A stretch of DNA of 33,400 nucleotides from Mucilaginibacter sp. JRF (GCF_015223065.1 NZ_JADFBY010000015.1:1-33400); one strand, 5' to 3'. Shown: positions 1 to 7,618, numbered from the stretch's first letter. Translations and numbers: made by a program. Notes: generated from the sequence alone by a model not told the origin.

Positions 1-95
1 TCAGCGAGAAATCTGCCCGCGTTCAATAGCAAGGCGACAAATTTCTCTTGGTATAATCCCTCCTAGATCCTCCCCAAAGTGGAGGACTTCCAATA
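1..95. repeat. Palindromic intergenic repeat (gagaaatctg family) and GC-rich hairpin
   Basis: GAGAAATCTG at 6-15 faces CAAATTTCTC at 38-47 (9 of 10 bases pair). Read on the minus strand, the stretch resembles 33355-33395 and 25373-25420. It is followed by a cctcc...ggagg hairpin at about 58-91, related to sequence at 33291-33321. The left edge lies outside the window. No gene is seen in 1-547. Confidence 0.7.
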
Positions 96-109
96 AACTT
101 TAGAAGTAA

Positions 110-449
110 AAAGCGCGTAGGCCTGGCAGAAAACCGGGCCATGGAGTATGGCCTGTGCGGATGAAGGTTTTTTCTGCCTTGACTTTTGGTTACTTTGTGT
201 CTAAGACAAAGTAACTGGGCCCTGCGCCCAAGAGCAGACTGACAATGGTAAAAGCACAACCACTGACATAAAGCAGAAACGCTCAATAAAGCAAAGTCCA
301 TTACCTGTCCTCAATTTCTTTTGAGCGACCAAAAGAAACAAAAGCCGCCGGCTACGCCCTGCCCGGTGAAAGGTGGTGCTTTGGCAAGGCTTGTGCTACT
401 CCGGGCATTTCTGATGCCGGTAGGATAGGTTATTTATGGTTTGTGCTTT
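110..449 (+). repeat. Interspersed ~340-bp hairpin-rich repeat, copy A
   Basis: This block shares most of its sequence with 25455-25791 (same orientation) and 30255-30592 (inverted). Two conserved outer parts flank a variable centre (about 228-290). It contains hairpins: GTTACTTTGT/ACAAAGTAAC (about 189-215), TTTCTTTTG/CAAAAGAAA (about 315-338) and a CCGG-CAT/ATG-CCGG stem near 401-421. A 92-residue reading frame crosses its left part on minus, but the same frame fragment recurs in the other copies because the DNA is repeated, so I do not call it a gene. The function is unknown. It could be a non-autonomous mobile or REP-like element, or a structured RNA. Confidence 0.85.
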
Positions 450-454
450 CATTA

Positions 455-530
455 TAAAAAAAGCCTGTCATTTCGAGCGGTAGTGAGGCGGATTTCTCCT
501 CGTATTTCGTTCGAAATGACAGGCTTTTGG
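455..530 (-). terminator. Palindromic repeat acting as terminator of the sigma/anti-sigma/DUF4097 operon
   Basis: An 18-bp perfect stem (459-476 with 511-528) encloses a 34-nt loop. On the minus strand the stem is followed by a run of seven T residues, about 20 bp beyond the DUF4097 stop. The loop carries the 'gatttctcctcg' text typical of the other palindromic repeats here, so the terminator appears to be a domesticated repeat copy. Confidence 0.65.
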
Positions 531-547
531 GTTGTTCCTTATACCTC

Positions 548-1897
548 TTACTCAAACTTCACGCTACCATAATTTGATTTTATTACGATAGTGCCGCTGC
601 TGCCTTTGCCCAGCTTGCCTTTGAAGTTTTTGGTGGGGTTGTAGCCTCGCTCATCGTCTGATGGGCTTTTGTTTACTACGTTAACCACATCGTTATCGTA
701 GTTAAAGCTACCGTAGTGTACGGTTACGTCAAAGTCAACATTCAATGGCTCGCTGATGCCCAGTTTTACGCCGGAGTATGACGAGTTAACCACCAGGTTC
801 TTCAGGTTTTTATCAACAGTGGCAATGTTTAAGCCGCCGCTGTATTTTACGTTGATATTGCCTGATGTTTTTATGCTGCCAATTTTGGCACCGCTGTAGC
901 TAATGTTGGCGTTCAGCCTTTCGCACTCGTTAAGGTTAAGGCTGCCATAAGCCACATTCAGGTCGCTGCCGTTGAGGCCTTCAATAGTGGCGCTACCGTA
1001 TTTTACATCAATATCATTAGCCGGGTTGCTAAGCGTTTTGGCGGCAAAGGCACCATATGATTGATTAATGGTTACCTTGCCATACAGATCAGGCAGTGAG
1101 GTGCTGCCGTAGCTATTGGTTACAGCAAGGTTGTTTTTGGCAGGCATGTAAACGGTATAGTTTATCTCCATACGGCGAACGCTGCGGCGGCTGCCACTAA
1201 TAAACGACCATGAGCCACCCTCGTTACTGTTACCCAGCTTGGTTTTAAACCATACGGTTTGCCCGTCGCGGCCATCGGCAATGGTAACATCATCCAGCAT
1301 TTTTTGTGCCTGGCCTTCGCGGTTGGTGGCAACCTTTATCTGTACATCAACCTTAAACTCGTTACGGTTCCAGGTGTTAACAGTTACCTTGCCGTAGCGG
1401 TTATCAATTTTCAAGGCATCATTACGGTCGGCAGAGTAAGTTTTGCTGTAGTTCTTTACCTTTTCTTCCAGGTCATCATCATCGCTTTGCGTATTGGCAT
1501 AGTTGCCGTTAATGGTAACGTTATTGCCGTTAACGTTAATGTTGTTGTCAAGACTAACATCGCAAATGGCGGCTACTTCGTTACCCAGGTTGGCCAGGCT
1601 CAGGTTAAGATCCTTGCTCATGGTTTTCATGCTTATGGCCAGCTCCTTATTAAGCTGTTTAAGCTCCTTGGTGTTAATTTTCGTATCAATATCCTTTAGG
1701 GCGATTTTAAGGTCCTTAAGATCGATGATACTGATGTTGTCATCATTAACCAGCGCAGTGCCATTTATAACAATGGCCGTAGCGGGTTTTGCAGGCTTAG
1801 GCGCCGCGGCAGGTTTTTTTTGTGCCGATGCGGTGCCGGCAGTGATCAGGGTAAGAGCCAGCAGGTAAAACATTAGCTTATATATTTTTGATCTCAT
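548..1897 (-). CDS. Secreted DUF4097-type adhesin-like beta-helix protein
   Basis: A 449-residue exported protein of unknown molecular function. I start it at MRSKIYKLMF because this gives a clean signal peptide (hydrophobic core about residues 7-20, ending TASAQ). A start 12 codons earlier would put a lysine-rich stretch in front of it. An alanine/proline/lysine linker follows, then an acidic segment near SDDDDLEEK. From about residue 160 there are repeated short beta-strand units with recurring 'YG' and 'YSG' turns, typical of DUF4097 and head-GIN putative adhesins. It overlaps the anti-sigma gene by 20 bp and is the last gene of the sigma/anti-sigma operon. By analogy with similar operons it may act in the periplasm or outer membrane as part of, or as the output of, an envelope-stress circuit; that role is inferred. 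Confidence 0.8.
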   Translation of the reverse strand: MRSKIYKLMFYLLALTLITAGTASAQKKPAAAPKPAKPATAIVINGTALVNDDNISIIDLKDLKIALKDIDTKINTKELKQLNKELAISMKTMSKDLNLSLANLGNEVAAICDVSLDNNINVNGNNVTINGNYANTQSDDDDLEEKVKNYSKTYSADRNDALKIDNRYGKVTVNTWNRNEFKVDVQIKVATNREGQAQKMLDDVTIADGRDGQTVWFKTKLGNSNEGGSWSFISGSRRSVRRMEINYTVYMPAKNNLAVTNSYGSTSLPDLYGKVTINQSYGAFAAKTLSNPANDIDVKYGSATIEGLNGSDLNVAYGSLNLNECERLNANISYSGAKIGSIKTSGNINVKYSGGLNIATVDKNLKNLVVNSSYSGVKLGISEPLNVDFDVTVHYGSFNYDNDVVNVVNKSPSDDERGYNPTKNFKGKLGKGSSGTIVIKSNYGSVKFE

Positions 1898-2447
1898 TTT
1901 TTTCTTCTTTCTTCCACTCGTTAAATTGTTCAATTACGCTTAGTTGCTGGTTAAGCACCTCGGTTTGTATTTGCAGGTTGCGTATCATGGCACGCAGTAT
2001 ACGTTCCTGGTTAGGGCTGGTCGCCAAATCGCTTTTTAGTCGGCTATAAGCCGAATCCATTTTGGCTATCTCATGGCTGAACTCCTTGTACAGCTGAGGG
2101 TCAGACTTGGCCAGCGTTTTCAGCTCTGTACGTTTGGTTTGCACCAGCGATGCGTAGTGCATTTGCTGCTTGGCGTAAGTCGGGTTAATGTCGGCCAGTT
2201 CAATGGCTTTGTTGCCGTTACGCAGGTACAGGGCAAAGCACACGCCCATTACCACAATTACGCTCGCGGCTACCCGCAGCACAAAGCCTAACGAGAATGT
2301 TTTGGCCTCACGTTTTTTAATATCTTCCGGCTTGGGGGCAGCCAGATTCAGTTTTTGTTCAATGCTGTCCCACAATTCCATACGCGGCTCAAGGTCGTTA
2401 AACTCGTCCCTGTTGGCCTTCATGAAATCTTCTAATCTCTTGCTCAT
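1878..2447 (-). CDS. Probable membrane anti-sigma factor
   Basis: A 189-residue single-pass membrane protein. An N-terminal cytoplasmic part of about 50 residues contains 'RMELWDSIEQKL', similar to the short sigma-binding helices of Bacteroidota anti-sigma factors. One transmembrane segment follows (about 52-74, FVLRVAASVIVVMGVCFALYL), then a periplasmic charged helical region (about 95-180) that could form a coiled coil. I see no zinc-binding anti-sigma motif (HxxxCxxC). Its ATG overlaps the sigma-factor stop by 4 bp, which indicates translational coupling and is the main argument for the role. It probably holds the upstream sigma factor at the membrane. The signal sensed is unknown. Confidence 0.7.
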   Translation of the reverse strand: MSKRLEDFMKANRDEFNDLEPRMELWDSIEQKLNLAAPKPEDIKKREAKTFSLGFVLRVAASVIVVMGVCFALYLRNGNKAIELADINPTYAKQQMHYASLVQTKRTELKTLAKSDPQLYKEFSHEIAKMDSAYSRLKSDLATSPNQERILRAMIRNLQIQTEVLNQQLSVIEQFNEWKKEEKNEIKNI

Positions 2448-3004
2448 GATGTTATTCCTTTTCTGCTTAAAATTTCGCCCAGTTTCCGTTTAGCGCGTAA
2501 AAACTGTGTGCGCGATGTGTTTTCTGTAATATTCAATATCTGGCCTATTTCTTCGTGATCATACCCTTCGAGCAGGTAAAGCGATAGTACTACGCGGTAA
2601 CCCTCCGGGAGCTCCTTCATTGCCTCTTTCACCTGGGCTACTTTGTACTGCGTTTCCTCGTCGTCATCCGCCTCCTCATCCGGAATGTTCATCATCTTCT
2701 CGTCCTCCAGGTCAGTCCACTCCAGTTTGCGCTTACGGAGCAGGTTGATAGATCGCGATACGACTATTTGTTTGAGCCATAGGCCAAAGGTGGTTTCCTG
2801 CCTAAAATCGTGTACTTTGTTAAAGGCGTGCAAAAAAGCTTCCTGCAGCACATCTTCGGCCTCGCCAACGTTGCCCACTATGCGGTAGGCAATGTTCAGC
2901 ATTGCTTTAGAGTACAGGCGATAGAGCTCATAGCAGGCTTTTTTACTACCCTGCTTGCATTCAACCACCAGGTTGTAATGTTTGTCGATGTATATGGCTT
3001 CCAA
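2444..3004 (-). CDS. ECF-type RNA polymerase sigma factor
   Basis: A 186-residue sigma-70 family protein of ECF length. Region 2 spans about residues 25-95: YSKAMLNIAYRIVGNVGEAEDVLQEAFLHAF, then the tryptophan-containing 'GLWLKQIVVSRSINLLRKRK'. An acidic linker follows (DEEADDDEETQ). Region 4 lies at about 125-180 with a helix-turn-helix: LPEGYRVVLSLYLLEGYDHEEIGQIL...TSRTQFLRAKRKL. It is first in an operon with its probable anti-sigma factor (4-bp overlap) and a secreted DUF4097 protein. It likely directs polymerase to envelope-related genes and perhaps its own operon. No convincing operator could be identified in the 80-bp upstream spacer. Confidence 0.93.
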   Translation of the reverse strand: MEAIYIDKHYNLVVECKQGSKKACYELYRLYSKAMLNIAYRIVGNVGEAEDVLQEAFLHAFNKVHDFRQETTFGLWLKQIVVSRSINLLRKRKLEWTDLEDEKMMNIPDEEADDDEETQYKVAQVKEAMKELPEGYRVVLSLYLLEGYDHEEIGQILNITENTSRTQFLRAKRKLGEILSRKGITS

Positions 3005-3084
3005 TTGTGATATTCAGCTTTCAGGTTATTAGACAGCGAATATTATTGAGTGTTGCACCATCGGCGCAAAATATTATCAGAATA

Positions 3085-3630
3085 TTAAATAATTTTTTCA
3101 TCGCGGCTTTGCAGCCAGGCATCAATAGCCTGCACAGCGTGGGCATAACGCCCGGCACCAAGGCCCGAAATAACCTTGTAATCGGCATTAAGGGCTTGCA
3201 ACTCCCTGTGCCATATATCCATAAAATGCCCGCGCAGATGTGGAAAATCTCGCAGCGGGTCATCCTGCCAGGGCATATCAATATCTAAAAGCAGGTATAG
3301 ATCGTAAGGGTGATCGGCCAGTTTATCCAGCACCTCCTGCGGAGATTTGCCGAATAAATGGTCGCTCCATATTTTTATGGTGATAAAGGTAGTATCGCAA
3401 ATAAGCAGCTTGTTGGCTTGCGGTGCCAGCTTTTCTTCCAGTTCCAACTGTCCGTGAAACATGTTCAACTCATCCTGCCAGGTGTATTCGCGGTTAAGGT
3501 TCTCGCAATATTCGCGGGCGTACTCGGGTACCCAAATGGTATGGTAATGCTCGGCCAGGTAGGCCGACATGGTTGATTTACCCGTCGACTCGGGCCCTAC
3601 AACCGCTATTTTGATGATGTTGTTATCCAT
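3085..3630 (-). CDS. NadR-like nicotinamide ribonucleoside kinase (AAA ATPase)
   Basis: A 181-residue P-loop kinase. The Walker A motif GPESTGKST is at residues 12-20, followed by 'VPEYAREYCEN' and 'LLICDTTFITIKIWS', which match the ribosylnicotinamide kinase domain of NadR. The NMN adenylyltransferase and DNA-binding domains of enterobacterial NadR are absent. The start at MDNNIIK was chosen because the P-loop strand follows at once; the longer frame adds residues that overlap pnuC out of frame. The start overlaps the pnuC stop by 8 bp. Linkage to pnuC supports a salvage role: PnuC imports nicotinamide riboside and this kinase traps it as NMN. The substrate is inferred. Confidence 0.85.
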   Translation of the reverse strand: MDNNIIKIAVVGPESTGKSTMSAYLAEHYHTIWVPEYAREYCENLNREYTWQDELNMFHGQLELEEKLAPQANKLLICDTTFITIKIWSDHLFGKSPQEVLDKLADHPYDLYLLLDIDMPWQDDPLRDFPHLRGHFMDIWHRELQALNADYKVISGLGAGRYAHAVQAIDAWLQSRDEKII

Positions 3631-4234
3631 TTGGGTGAACTTGTTTTTTATACTCGCGCCGCCACTCAACATAACCCATAGTCGCCATAAATATATATAC
3701 AGCGTACATTATGGCCGTTAAGTGCAGATCTTTAAAATAATAGATGCCTACGTAAATAACATCAACAAAAACCCATAGCAACCAGTTTTGCAGCACGCGC
3801 CGCGCCATCAGCAATTGGGCTACCACGCTGCATGCCGCGCAAAAGCTATCAAGGTAAGGGTACGATGCCGAGGTATATTTTAGCCCGCTACCCAATATAA
3901 CGGTACAGGCAGCAATACTACCTACGGATATTAAAAGTTGTTTTTGTGTGATGGATTTAACAGGCGCCAGGCCACTATCATCGGGCTTGTGCAGCCAGTA
4001 ATACCAGCCATAAATGTTCATGGCCAGAAAGTATGCCTGCAAACCCATATCGGCAAAAAGGTGGGCCTTGAAAAATATGTACAGGTATATGCTTACGCTA
4101 ATGATGGCGAATGGCCAGTTGAGGATGTTGTTACGCGCCGCAAGGTATACGCAGGCCAAACCGGTAATTACGGCAATTACCTCGTACCAGGTTTGTTGCT
4201 GCCACCATTGCAGTAATTCGGCGCTCCAATTCAT
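3623..4234 (-). CDS. pnuC: PnuC-family nicotinamide riboside transporter
   Basis: A 203-residue inner-membrane protein with about seven hydrophobic segments. The motifs fit PnuC: 'NNILNWPFAIISV' early, 'NIYGWYYWL' in the middle, and 'NWLLWVFVDVIYVGIYY' plus 'TAIMYAVYIFMATMGY' near the end. I start it at MNWSAELLQW. The longer reading frame adds 33 residues unlike the family, and a -7 promoter box (4240-4247) lies inside that extension. It is a facilitative carrier that works with an intracellular kinase, here the overlapping NadR-like gene. Some Bacteroidota PnuC proteins carry thiamine instead, but no TPP riboswitch or thiamine kinase is seen, so nicotinamide riboside is preferred. Confidence 0.88.
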   Translation of the reverse strand: MNWSAELLQWWQQQTWYEVIAVITGLACVYLAARNNILNWPFAIISVSIYLYIFFKAHLFADMGLQAYFLAMNIYGWYYWLHKPDDSGLAPVKSITQKQLLISVGSIAACTVILGSGLKYTSASYPYLDSFCAACSVVAQLLMARRVLQNWLLWVFVDVIYVGIYYFKDLHLTAIMYAVYIFMATMGYVEWRREYKKQVHPNG

Positions 4235-4239
4235 TGTAA

Positions 4240-4247
4240 CAAATATA
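4240..4247 (-). promoter_or_regulatory. -7 promoter box of pnuC
   Basis: TATATTTG on the minus strand fits the Bacteroidota -7 consensus TAnnTTTG. Only 5 nt separate it from the pnuC ATG, so the transcript would begin at or next to the start codon (leaderless). No clear -33 TTG is placed at the usual distance. Confidence 0.45.
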
Positions 4248-4439
4248 TAGTTTTGCAAAGTGTTTAAATTACTATACAAAATATACACTTTGTAGTTAAT
4301 AACGTACAGGTGTATGTTCCTAAATACATACACATTGTCCTGAATTTACCCAAAAGTTTAAAAAAGCGTTGCGACACTTAATTTATCAAGCAATTTTTTT
4401 AACCCTTATTTATACTGAAAACAGCTTTATTGCCCTTAA

Positions 4440-4677
4440 TGTAACAGCTTAGTTACGCCTATTGGCATATAATGGCGTTGTGTTTGTTGTTTTCTGTGTG
4501 ACCTTGCGTTTATATCTGTGAAAAAGAAATAGAAACAACGTCTACCTGTGAAAAACATTTTTTTAACGAATTCTCAGACGCCCAGGCTGAGATGATATGT
4601 TCTTTGTTTTGGGTTTAATCAATAGTTTAAATTAATTAGGGGAAAGGGAGCACTTAAAAATGCTCTCTTTTTTTGTT
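4440..4677 (+). ncRNA. Candidate small non-coding RNA ending at a strong terminator
   Basis: There is no protein gene on plus between the window start and 4776, yet a strong plus-strand terminator ends at 4677, so some non-coding transcript should end there. The stretch can fold: GTAAC/GTTAC (4441-4456), ACGCC/GGCGT (4455-4479), a 9-bp stem with one bulge pairing 4486-4495 with 4531-4539, and TCTCAG/CTGAGA (4572-4592). CTGTGAAAAA occurs twice, 30 bp apart (4516, 4546). The only ATG frames are trivial (a 9-codon frame at 4472). The size of about 200 nt would fit a 6S-like or other housekeeping RNA, but I do not recognise the family. The 5' end is uncertain. Confidence 0.4.
4644..4677 (+). terminator. 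Rho-independent terminator without an upstream gene
   Basis: The stem AGGGAGCA / TGCTCTCT has 8 pairs including one G-T, with loop cttaaaaa, followed directly by a run of T residues. It lies upstream of the TlpA-like gene's own promoter box, so it belongs to a separate transcript. The rest of 4235-4775 is AT-rich and shows no gene. Confidence 0.75.
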
Positions 4678-4735
4678 TAAACATTTTTACAATCCCCTAA
4701 CTAAACCCGGCATTCCCTTGTAAAGCAAAAATTCT

Positions 4736-4743
4736 TACCTTTG
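4736..4743 (+). promoter_or_regulatory. -7 promoter box of the TlpA-like gene
   Basis: TACCTTTG fits TAnnTTTG and lies 32 nt before the ATG. A TTG at 4718-4720, 15 nt upstream, is a possible -33 element, though the spacing is short. Confidence 0.5.
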
Positions 4744-4775
4744 AAAAGTATATTAATTTAGTAGACTTTTTATAA

Positions 4776-6017
4776 ATGATCCATCACATCCGTAAAGGAC
4801 TATTCATATTCTCGGCGGCGTTATTAGCCTCATGCAGTCAACAATCATCCGAATTACAAACCGGCACCTGGCGCGGGGTTTTAAAAACATCAGCCGGAGA
4901 AGGTATACCCTTTAACTTTGAACTGGCCGATAGCGCGGGTAAATACAAACTGAGCATTATTAATGGTAACGAGCATTTTGCCGTGCCCGATGTAAGCACC
5001 AAGGATGATTCGGTATTTATAAACATGCCTTTGTTTGATTCGGAGTTCGCTTTGGCTAAAACCAACGATGGTGGCTTGCAGGGCAAATGGATAAAGCACC
5101 TGGCCACTAATGATGTGGCTATGGATTTTACCGCTACCCCCAACACCAAATGGCGCTTTTTTGAAAAGGAAGTACCGGCAACCGCGAATGTTGGCGGGCG
5201 TTGGTCGGCTACGTTTGGCGAGGGCGCTGAGGCCGATACCACCGTTGGTGAGTTTAAACACGATGGCGCCAAACTTACCGGTACCTTTTTAACCACCACA
5301 GGTGATTACCGCTTTTTGGAAGGTACCGTAGCCGGCGATAGCCTGTACCTGTCGTGCTTTGATGGCGGGCATGCCTATTTGTTCAAAGCTAAAGTTGCAG
5401 GTGCTGATAAAATTGAGGGCGGAAAATTCTATGCGGGCTTATCAGGTACGGATGTTTGGCAGGCCGTAAAAAACCAACAAGCCAAACTGCCCGACGCTTA
5501 CTCGCTCACCGCTTTAAAGCCCGGCTATAAAAAGCTGGATTTTACCTTTCCTGATCTGGATGGCAAAAAGGTATCAATTAATGATGATCGCTTTAAAGGT
5601 AAGGTAGTAATGTTGCAAATATTAGGCTCGTGGTGCCCTAACTGTATGGACGAAACCGCTTACCTGGTTAACTATTACAAAAAATATCAGCCAAAGGGTG
5701 TAGAGATCATCGGTCTGGCTTATGAGCGTACCAAGGATTTCGATAAATCAGTAAAAGCGTTAACCCGCCTGAAGGAAAGGTTTGACATCACTTATCCCAT
5801 ACTGATCACCGGCTTTACACCCGAAAAGGGAGAGGCAGCCAAGAGCCTACCCGGCTTGAGTAAGGTGGTGGGTTTCCCTACTACCATTATCATCGATAAA
5901 AAGGGCGATGTGCGCAAGATACACACCGGCTTTAGCGGCCCAGCCACCGGCGAACATTATACCGAATTCATCAACGAGTTTGAAAAGCTAACGGATGATC
6001 TGTTAGCTGAGAAATAA
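4776..6017 (+). CDS. TlpA-family thiol:disulfide lipoprotein
   Basis: A 413-residue exported lipoprotein. The N-terminus is a lipoprotein signal with lipobox LLASC (Cys20). Residues about 30-250 are beta-rich and resemble the N-terminal regions of Bacteroidota TlpA/AhpC-TSA lipoproteins. The C-terminal thioredoxin-like domain (about 255-405) carries the redox site WCPNC at 286-290 and the cis-proline region 'VGFPTTIIIDKKG'. It should act in the periplasm as a thiol reductant or disulfide exchanger; the partner is unknown. It is a single gene with its own -7 box and a bidirectional terminator shared with mqnD. WCPNC is an unusual but family-compatible CxxC dipeptide. Confidence 0.88.
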   Translation: MIHHIRKGLFIFSAALLASCSQQSSELQTGTWRGVLKTSAGEGIPFNFELADSAGKYKLSIINGNEHFAVPDVSTKDDSVFINMPLFDSEFALAKTNDGGLQGKWIKHLATNDVAMDFTATPNTKWRFFEKEVPATANVGGRWSATFGEGAEADTTVGEFKHDGAKLTGTFLTTTGDYRFLEGTVAGDSLYLSCFDGGHAYLFKAKVAGADKIEGGKFYAGLSGTDVWQAVKNQQAKLPDAYSLTALKPGYKKLDFTFPDLDGKKVSINDDRFKGKVVMLQILGSWCPNCMDETAYLVNYYKKYQPKGVEIIGLAYERTKDFDKSVKALTRLKERFDITYPILITGFTPEKGEAAKSLPGLSKVVGFPTTIIIDKKGDVRKIHTGFSGPATGEHYTEFINEFEKLTDDLLAEK

Positions 6018-6050
6018 AAAATGGCGGGTTGTTTTAACCCGCCATTTTTG
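6017..6050. terminator. Bidirectional terminator between the TlpA-like gene and mqnD
   Basis: A perfect 14-bp stem (6017-6030 with 6036-6049) closes a 5-nt loop, GTTTT. It has A-rich and T-rich flanks on both sides and lies between two convergent genes. Confidence 0.85.
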
Positions 6051-6055
6051 TTTTA

Positions 6056-6925
6056 TTATGGATTGAGAAACAATCCGCCCTCAATAGCCGGAATTATCTT
6101 TTTCTCGTTAGCGGTATCAAACATCAGCTTGATGGCTTTTTTGCCTTCGGTGCCTAAATCTACCGAGTATTTGTTCACGTACAGTTCAATGTGTTTGTAC
6201 ATCACCTCCTCGCTCATTTCCTGCGCGTGTTGGCGTATAAATTCCAGTCCCGATTTTGGGTTAGCGAATGCGTATTCTACCGATTTGCGCAACACACGGT
6301 TCACCTTGTGCTGAACGTCGGCAGGTAAGTTACGGTTAGCCACAATGCCACCAAGCGGAATAGGGCAGCCGGTTTTTTTCTCCCAATAATCGCCCAGGTC
6401 GATAATTTTTTTCAGGCCCTTATCCTGGTAAGTAAAGCGGTTTTCGTGAATGATGAGGCCAATGTCTATCTTCTCGGTTAGCAAGGCATCCTCAATTTCA
6501 TTAAACACCAGCTCCTGTTTATTAGTAGCCTCCGGGAAAGCCAATCCTAACAAAAAGTTGGCGGTGGTGTATTTACCGGGAATACCTATTTTGAGATTTG
6601 AGATGTTAGATCTGAGATTTGAGATGATTGAGTCTACATCGTTACCCGCGGCATAATCCTTTTTCGAGATCAGCATCGGCCCAACGCCGAAGCCCAGGGC
6701 GCTGCCGCTGTCAAGCAATACATATTTTTCGGCTACATAGGCAAAGGCGTGGTAGCTTAGTTTGGTAATATCCAGCTCGCCACTAAAGGCTTTTTGGTTG
6801 AGGGTTTCCACATCATCATAAAACACTTCGAACTCCAGTCCTTCGGTATCAATTTTATGGTGAATTAGGGCATCAAATATAAAGGTATCATTAGGGCAAG
6901 GCGAAAAGCCGAGGGTTAGTTTCAT
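6056..6925 (-). CDS. mqnD: 1,4-dihydroxy-6-naphthoate synthase (futalosine menaquinone pathway)
   Basis: A 289-residue protein of the MqnA/MqnD fold, which converts cyclic dehypoxanthine futalosine to 1,4-dihydroxy-6-naphthoate. Family marks are GFSPCPNDTFIF (residues 6-17), 'GELDITKLSYHAFAYV', 'LGFGVGPMLIS', 'GKYTTANFLLGLAFP' and 'GLIIHENRFTY'. It lies 12 bp after mqnB, the enzyme for an earlier step, so the two are co-transcribed. Oddity: residues just before IGIPGKYTT read SIISNLRSNISNL, encoded by a run of 'gagattt'-like repeats at 6590-6632, where the family normally has a short charged turn. The frame is intact and the conserved motifs flank the insertion. Confidence 0.93.
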   Translation of the reverse strand: MKLTLGFSPCPNDTFIFDALIHHKIDTEGLEFEVFYDDVETLNQKAFSGELDITKLSYHAFAYVAEKYVLLDSGSALGFGVGPMLISKKDYAAGNDVDSIISNLRSNISNLKIGIPGKYTTANFLLGLAFPEATNKQELVFNEIEDALLTEKIDIGLIIHENRFTYQDKGLKKIIDLGDYWEKKTGCPIPLGGIVANRNLPADVQHKVNRVLRKSVEYAFANPKSGLEFIRQHAQEMSEEVMYKHIELYVNKYSVDLGTEGKKAIKLMFDTANEKKIIPAIEGGLFLNP

Positions 6926-6937
6926 AGTAAATACGTT

Positions 6938-7618
6938 TTAATCTTTCAACAGATCTTGCAGCAACTCGGCAGCAAATGTATTCAGATTTTTGATGGCAGG
7001 CCCTATCTGCCATGCCGCCCTATCGCGTTTCTCTACGTAATTTGACACTGACCTGATCTGTAAACAAGGCACGCCCGCCTGTTTGCAGGCGTAAAAAAAT
7101 GCGGCGCCCTCCATGCTTTCCAACTGGGCGTTTACGCGGCTGGTCAGTTTTTGTATCGATGCTTCGTTGCCGTGTACGGTGTTCACAGTAGCGGACTTCA
7201 CTTTTTTTATGTCGATTGTGTTCGGTAAGGTATAGCTGGCATAAAACCGGCTCTCACCAAAACCCAGGTCATCAATGGTTATAAAGGCTTCATCGTCCTC
7301 GGCACCAAGTTCTACCAAAGTATCTTCGATAACCTCGCACACAGTACCAAGGGCAATGCTGCGGTCAAAGCTACCGGCAATGCCCAGGTTAATTACCAGA
7401 TCGTACCTGTTTGTTGCCAGATGCCTGCCCAGCGCGAATGCCGTGGCCACCATACCCGCCCCGGTGATGAGCAGTTTGCAGTTTGCAGTTTGCAGTTGGC
7501 TGTTGGCAATTAGCAGTACCGTTTGACCGATATCGTTTAAATTCGAAATTGAAGATGCGAAATCCGAAATCAACGGCCCTACTTCGGGCTGTGTGGCTGC
7601 TACAATAAGAATGCGCAT
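6938..7618 (-). CDS. mqnB: Futalosine hydrolase
   Basis: A 226-residue nucleoside phosphorylase-fold enzyme that removes hypoxanthine from futalosine in menaquinone synthesis. The motifs are MRILIVAATQPE at the N-terminus, LITGAGMVATAFALG, 'LVINLGIAGSFD', 'ESMEGAAFFYAC' (acidic catalytic region) and 'IRSVSNYVEKRD'. Its neighbour mqnD acts later in the same pathway. Residues about 20-50 are odd: SSISNLN and NSQLQTANCKLL are encoded by low-complexity DNA (7538-7570 and 7471-7519, the latter a tandem 'gcagttt'), placed where relatives have a short loop before LITG. The reading frame is maintained, so the enzyme is probably active. Confidence 0.92.
   Translation of the reverse strand: MRILIVAATQPEVGPLISDFASSISNLNDIGQTVLLIANSQLQTANCKLLITGAGMVATAFALGRHLATNRYDLVINLGIAGSFDRSIALGTVCEVIEDTLVELGAEDDEAFITIDDLGFGESRFYASYTLPNTIDIKKVKSATVNTVHGNEASIQKLTSRVNAQLESMEGAAFFYACKQAGVPCLQIRSVSNYVEKRDRAAWQIGPAIKNLNTFAAELLQDLLKD

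Noticed and set aside
23..301. 92-residue minus-strand reading frame, with similar frames at 25394-25624 (-) and 30423-30662 (+)
   Set aside because: All three share text such as SALGRRAQLLCLRHKVTKSQGRKN (shown in part) only because they lie in the same long DNA repeat. The changes between copies preserve stems rather than codons, and there is no start context.
1259..1868. Two plus-strand frames (146 and 121 residues) antisense to the DUF4097 gene
   Set aside because: Valine/asparagine-rich shadow of a repetitive beta-strand gene; no promoter or family match.
4472..4501. 9-codon plus-strand frame MALCLLFSV as a leader peptide
   Set aside because: Too short to support, with no ribosome-binding site and no attenuated gene directly downstream, because an independent promoter follows.
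4235..4775. Possible TPP or NAD riboswitch upstream of pnuC
   Set aside because: No recognisable aptamer core was found on the minus strand, and the -7 box 5 nt before the ATG leaves no leader. The folded sequence is on plus and ends at its own terminator.
6590..6632. Frameshift or pseudogene in mqnD caused by the repeat run
   Set aside because: The frame stays open and the conserved motifs on both sides are in the same frame, so the gene appears intact.
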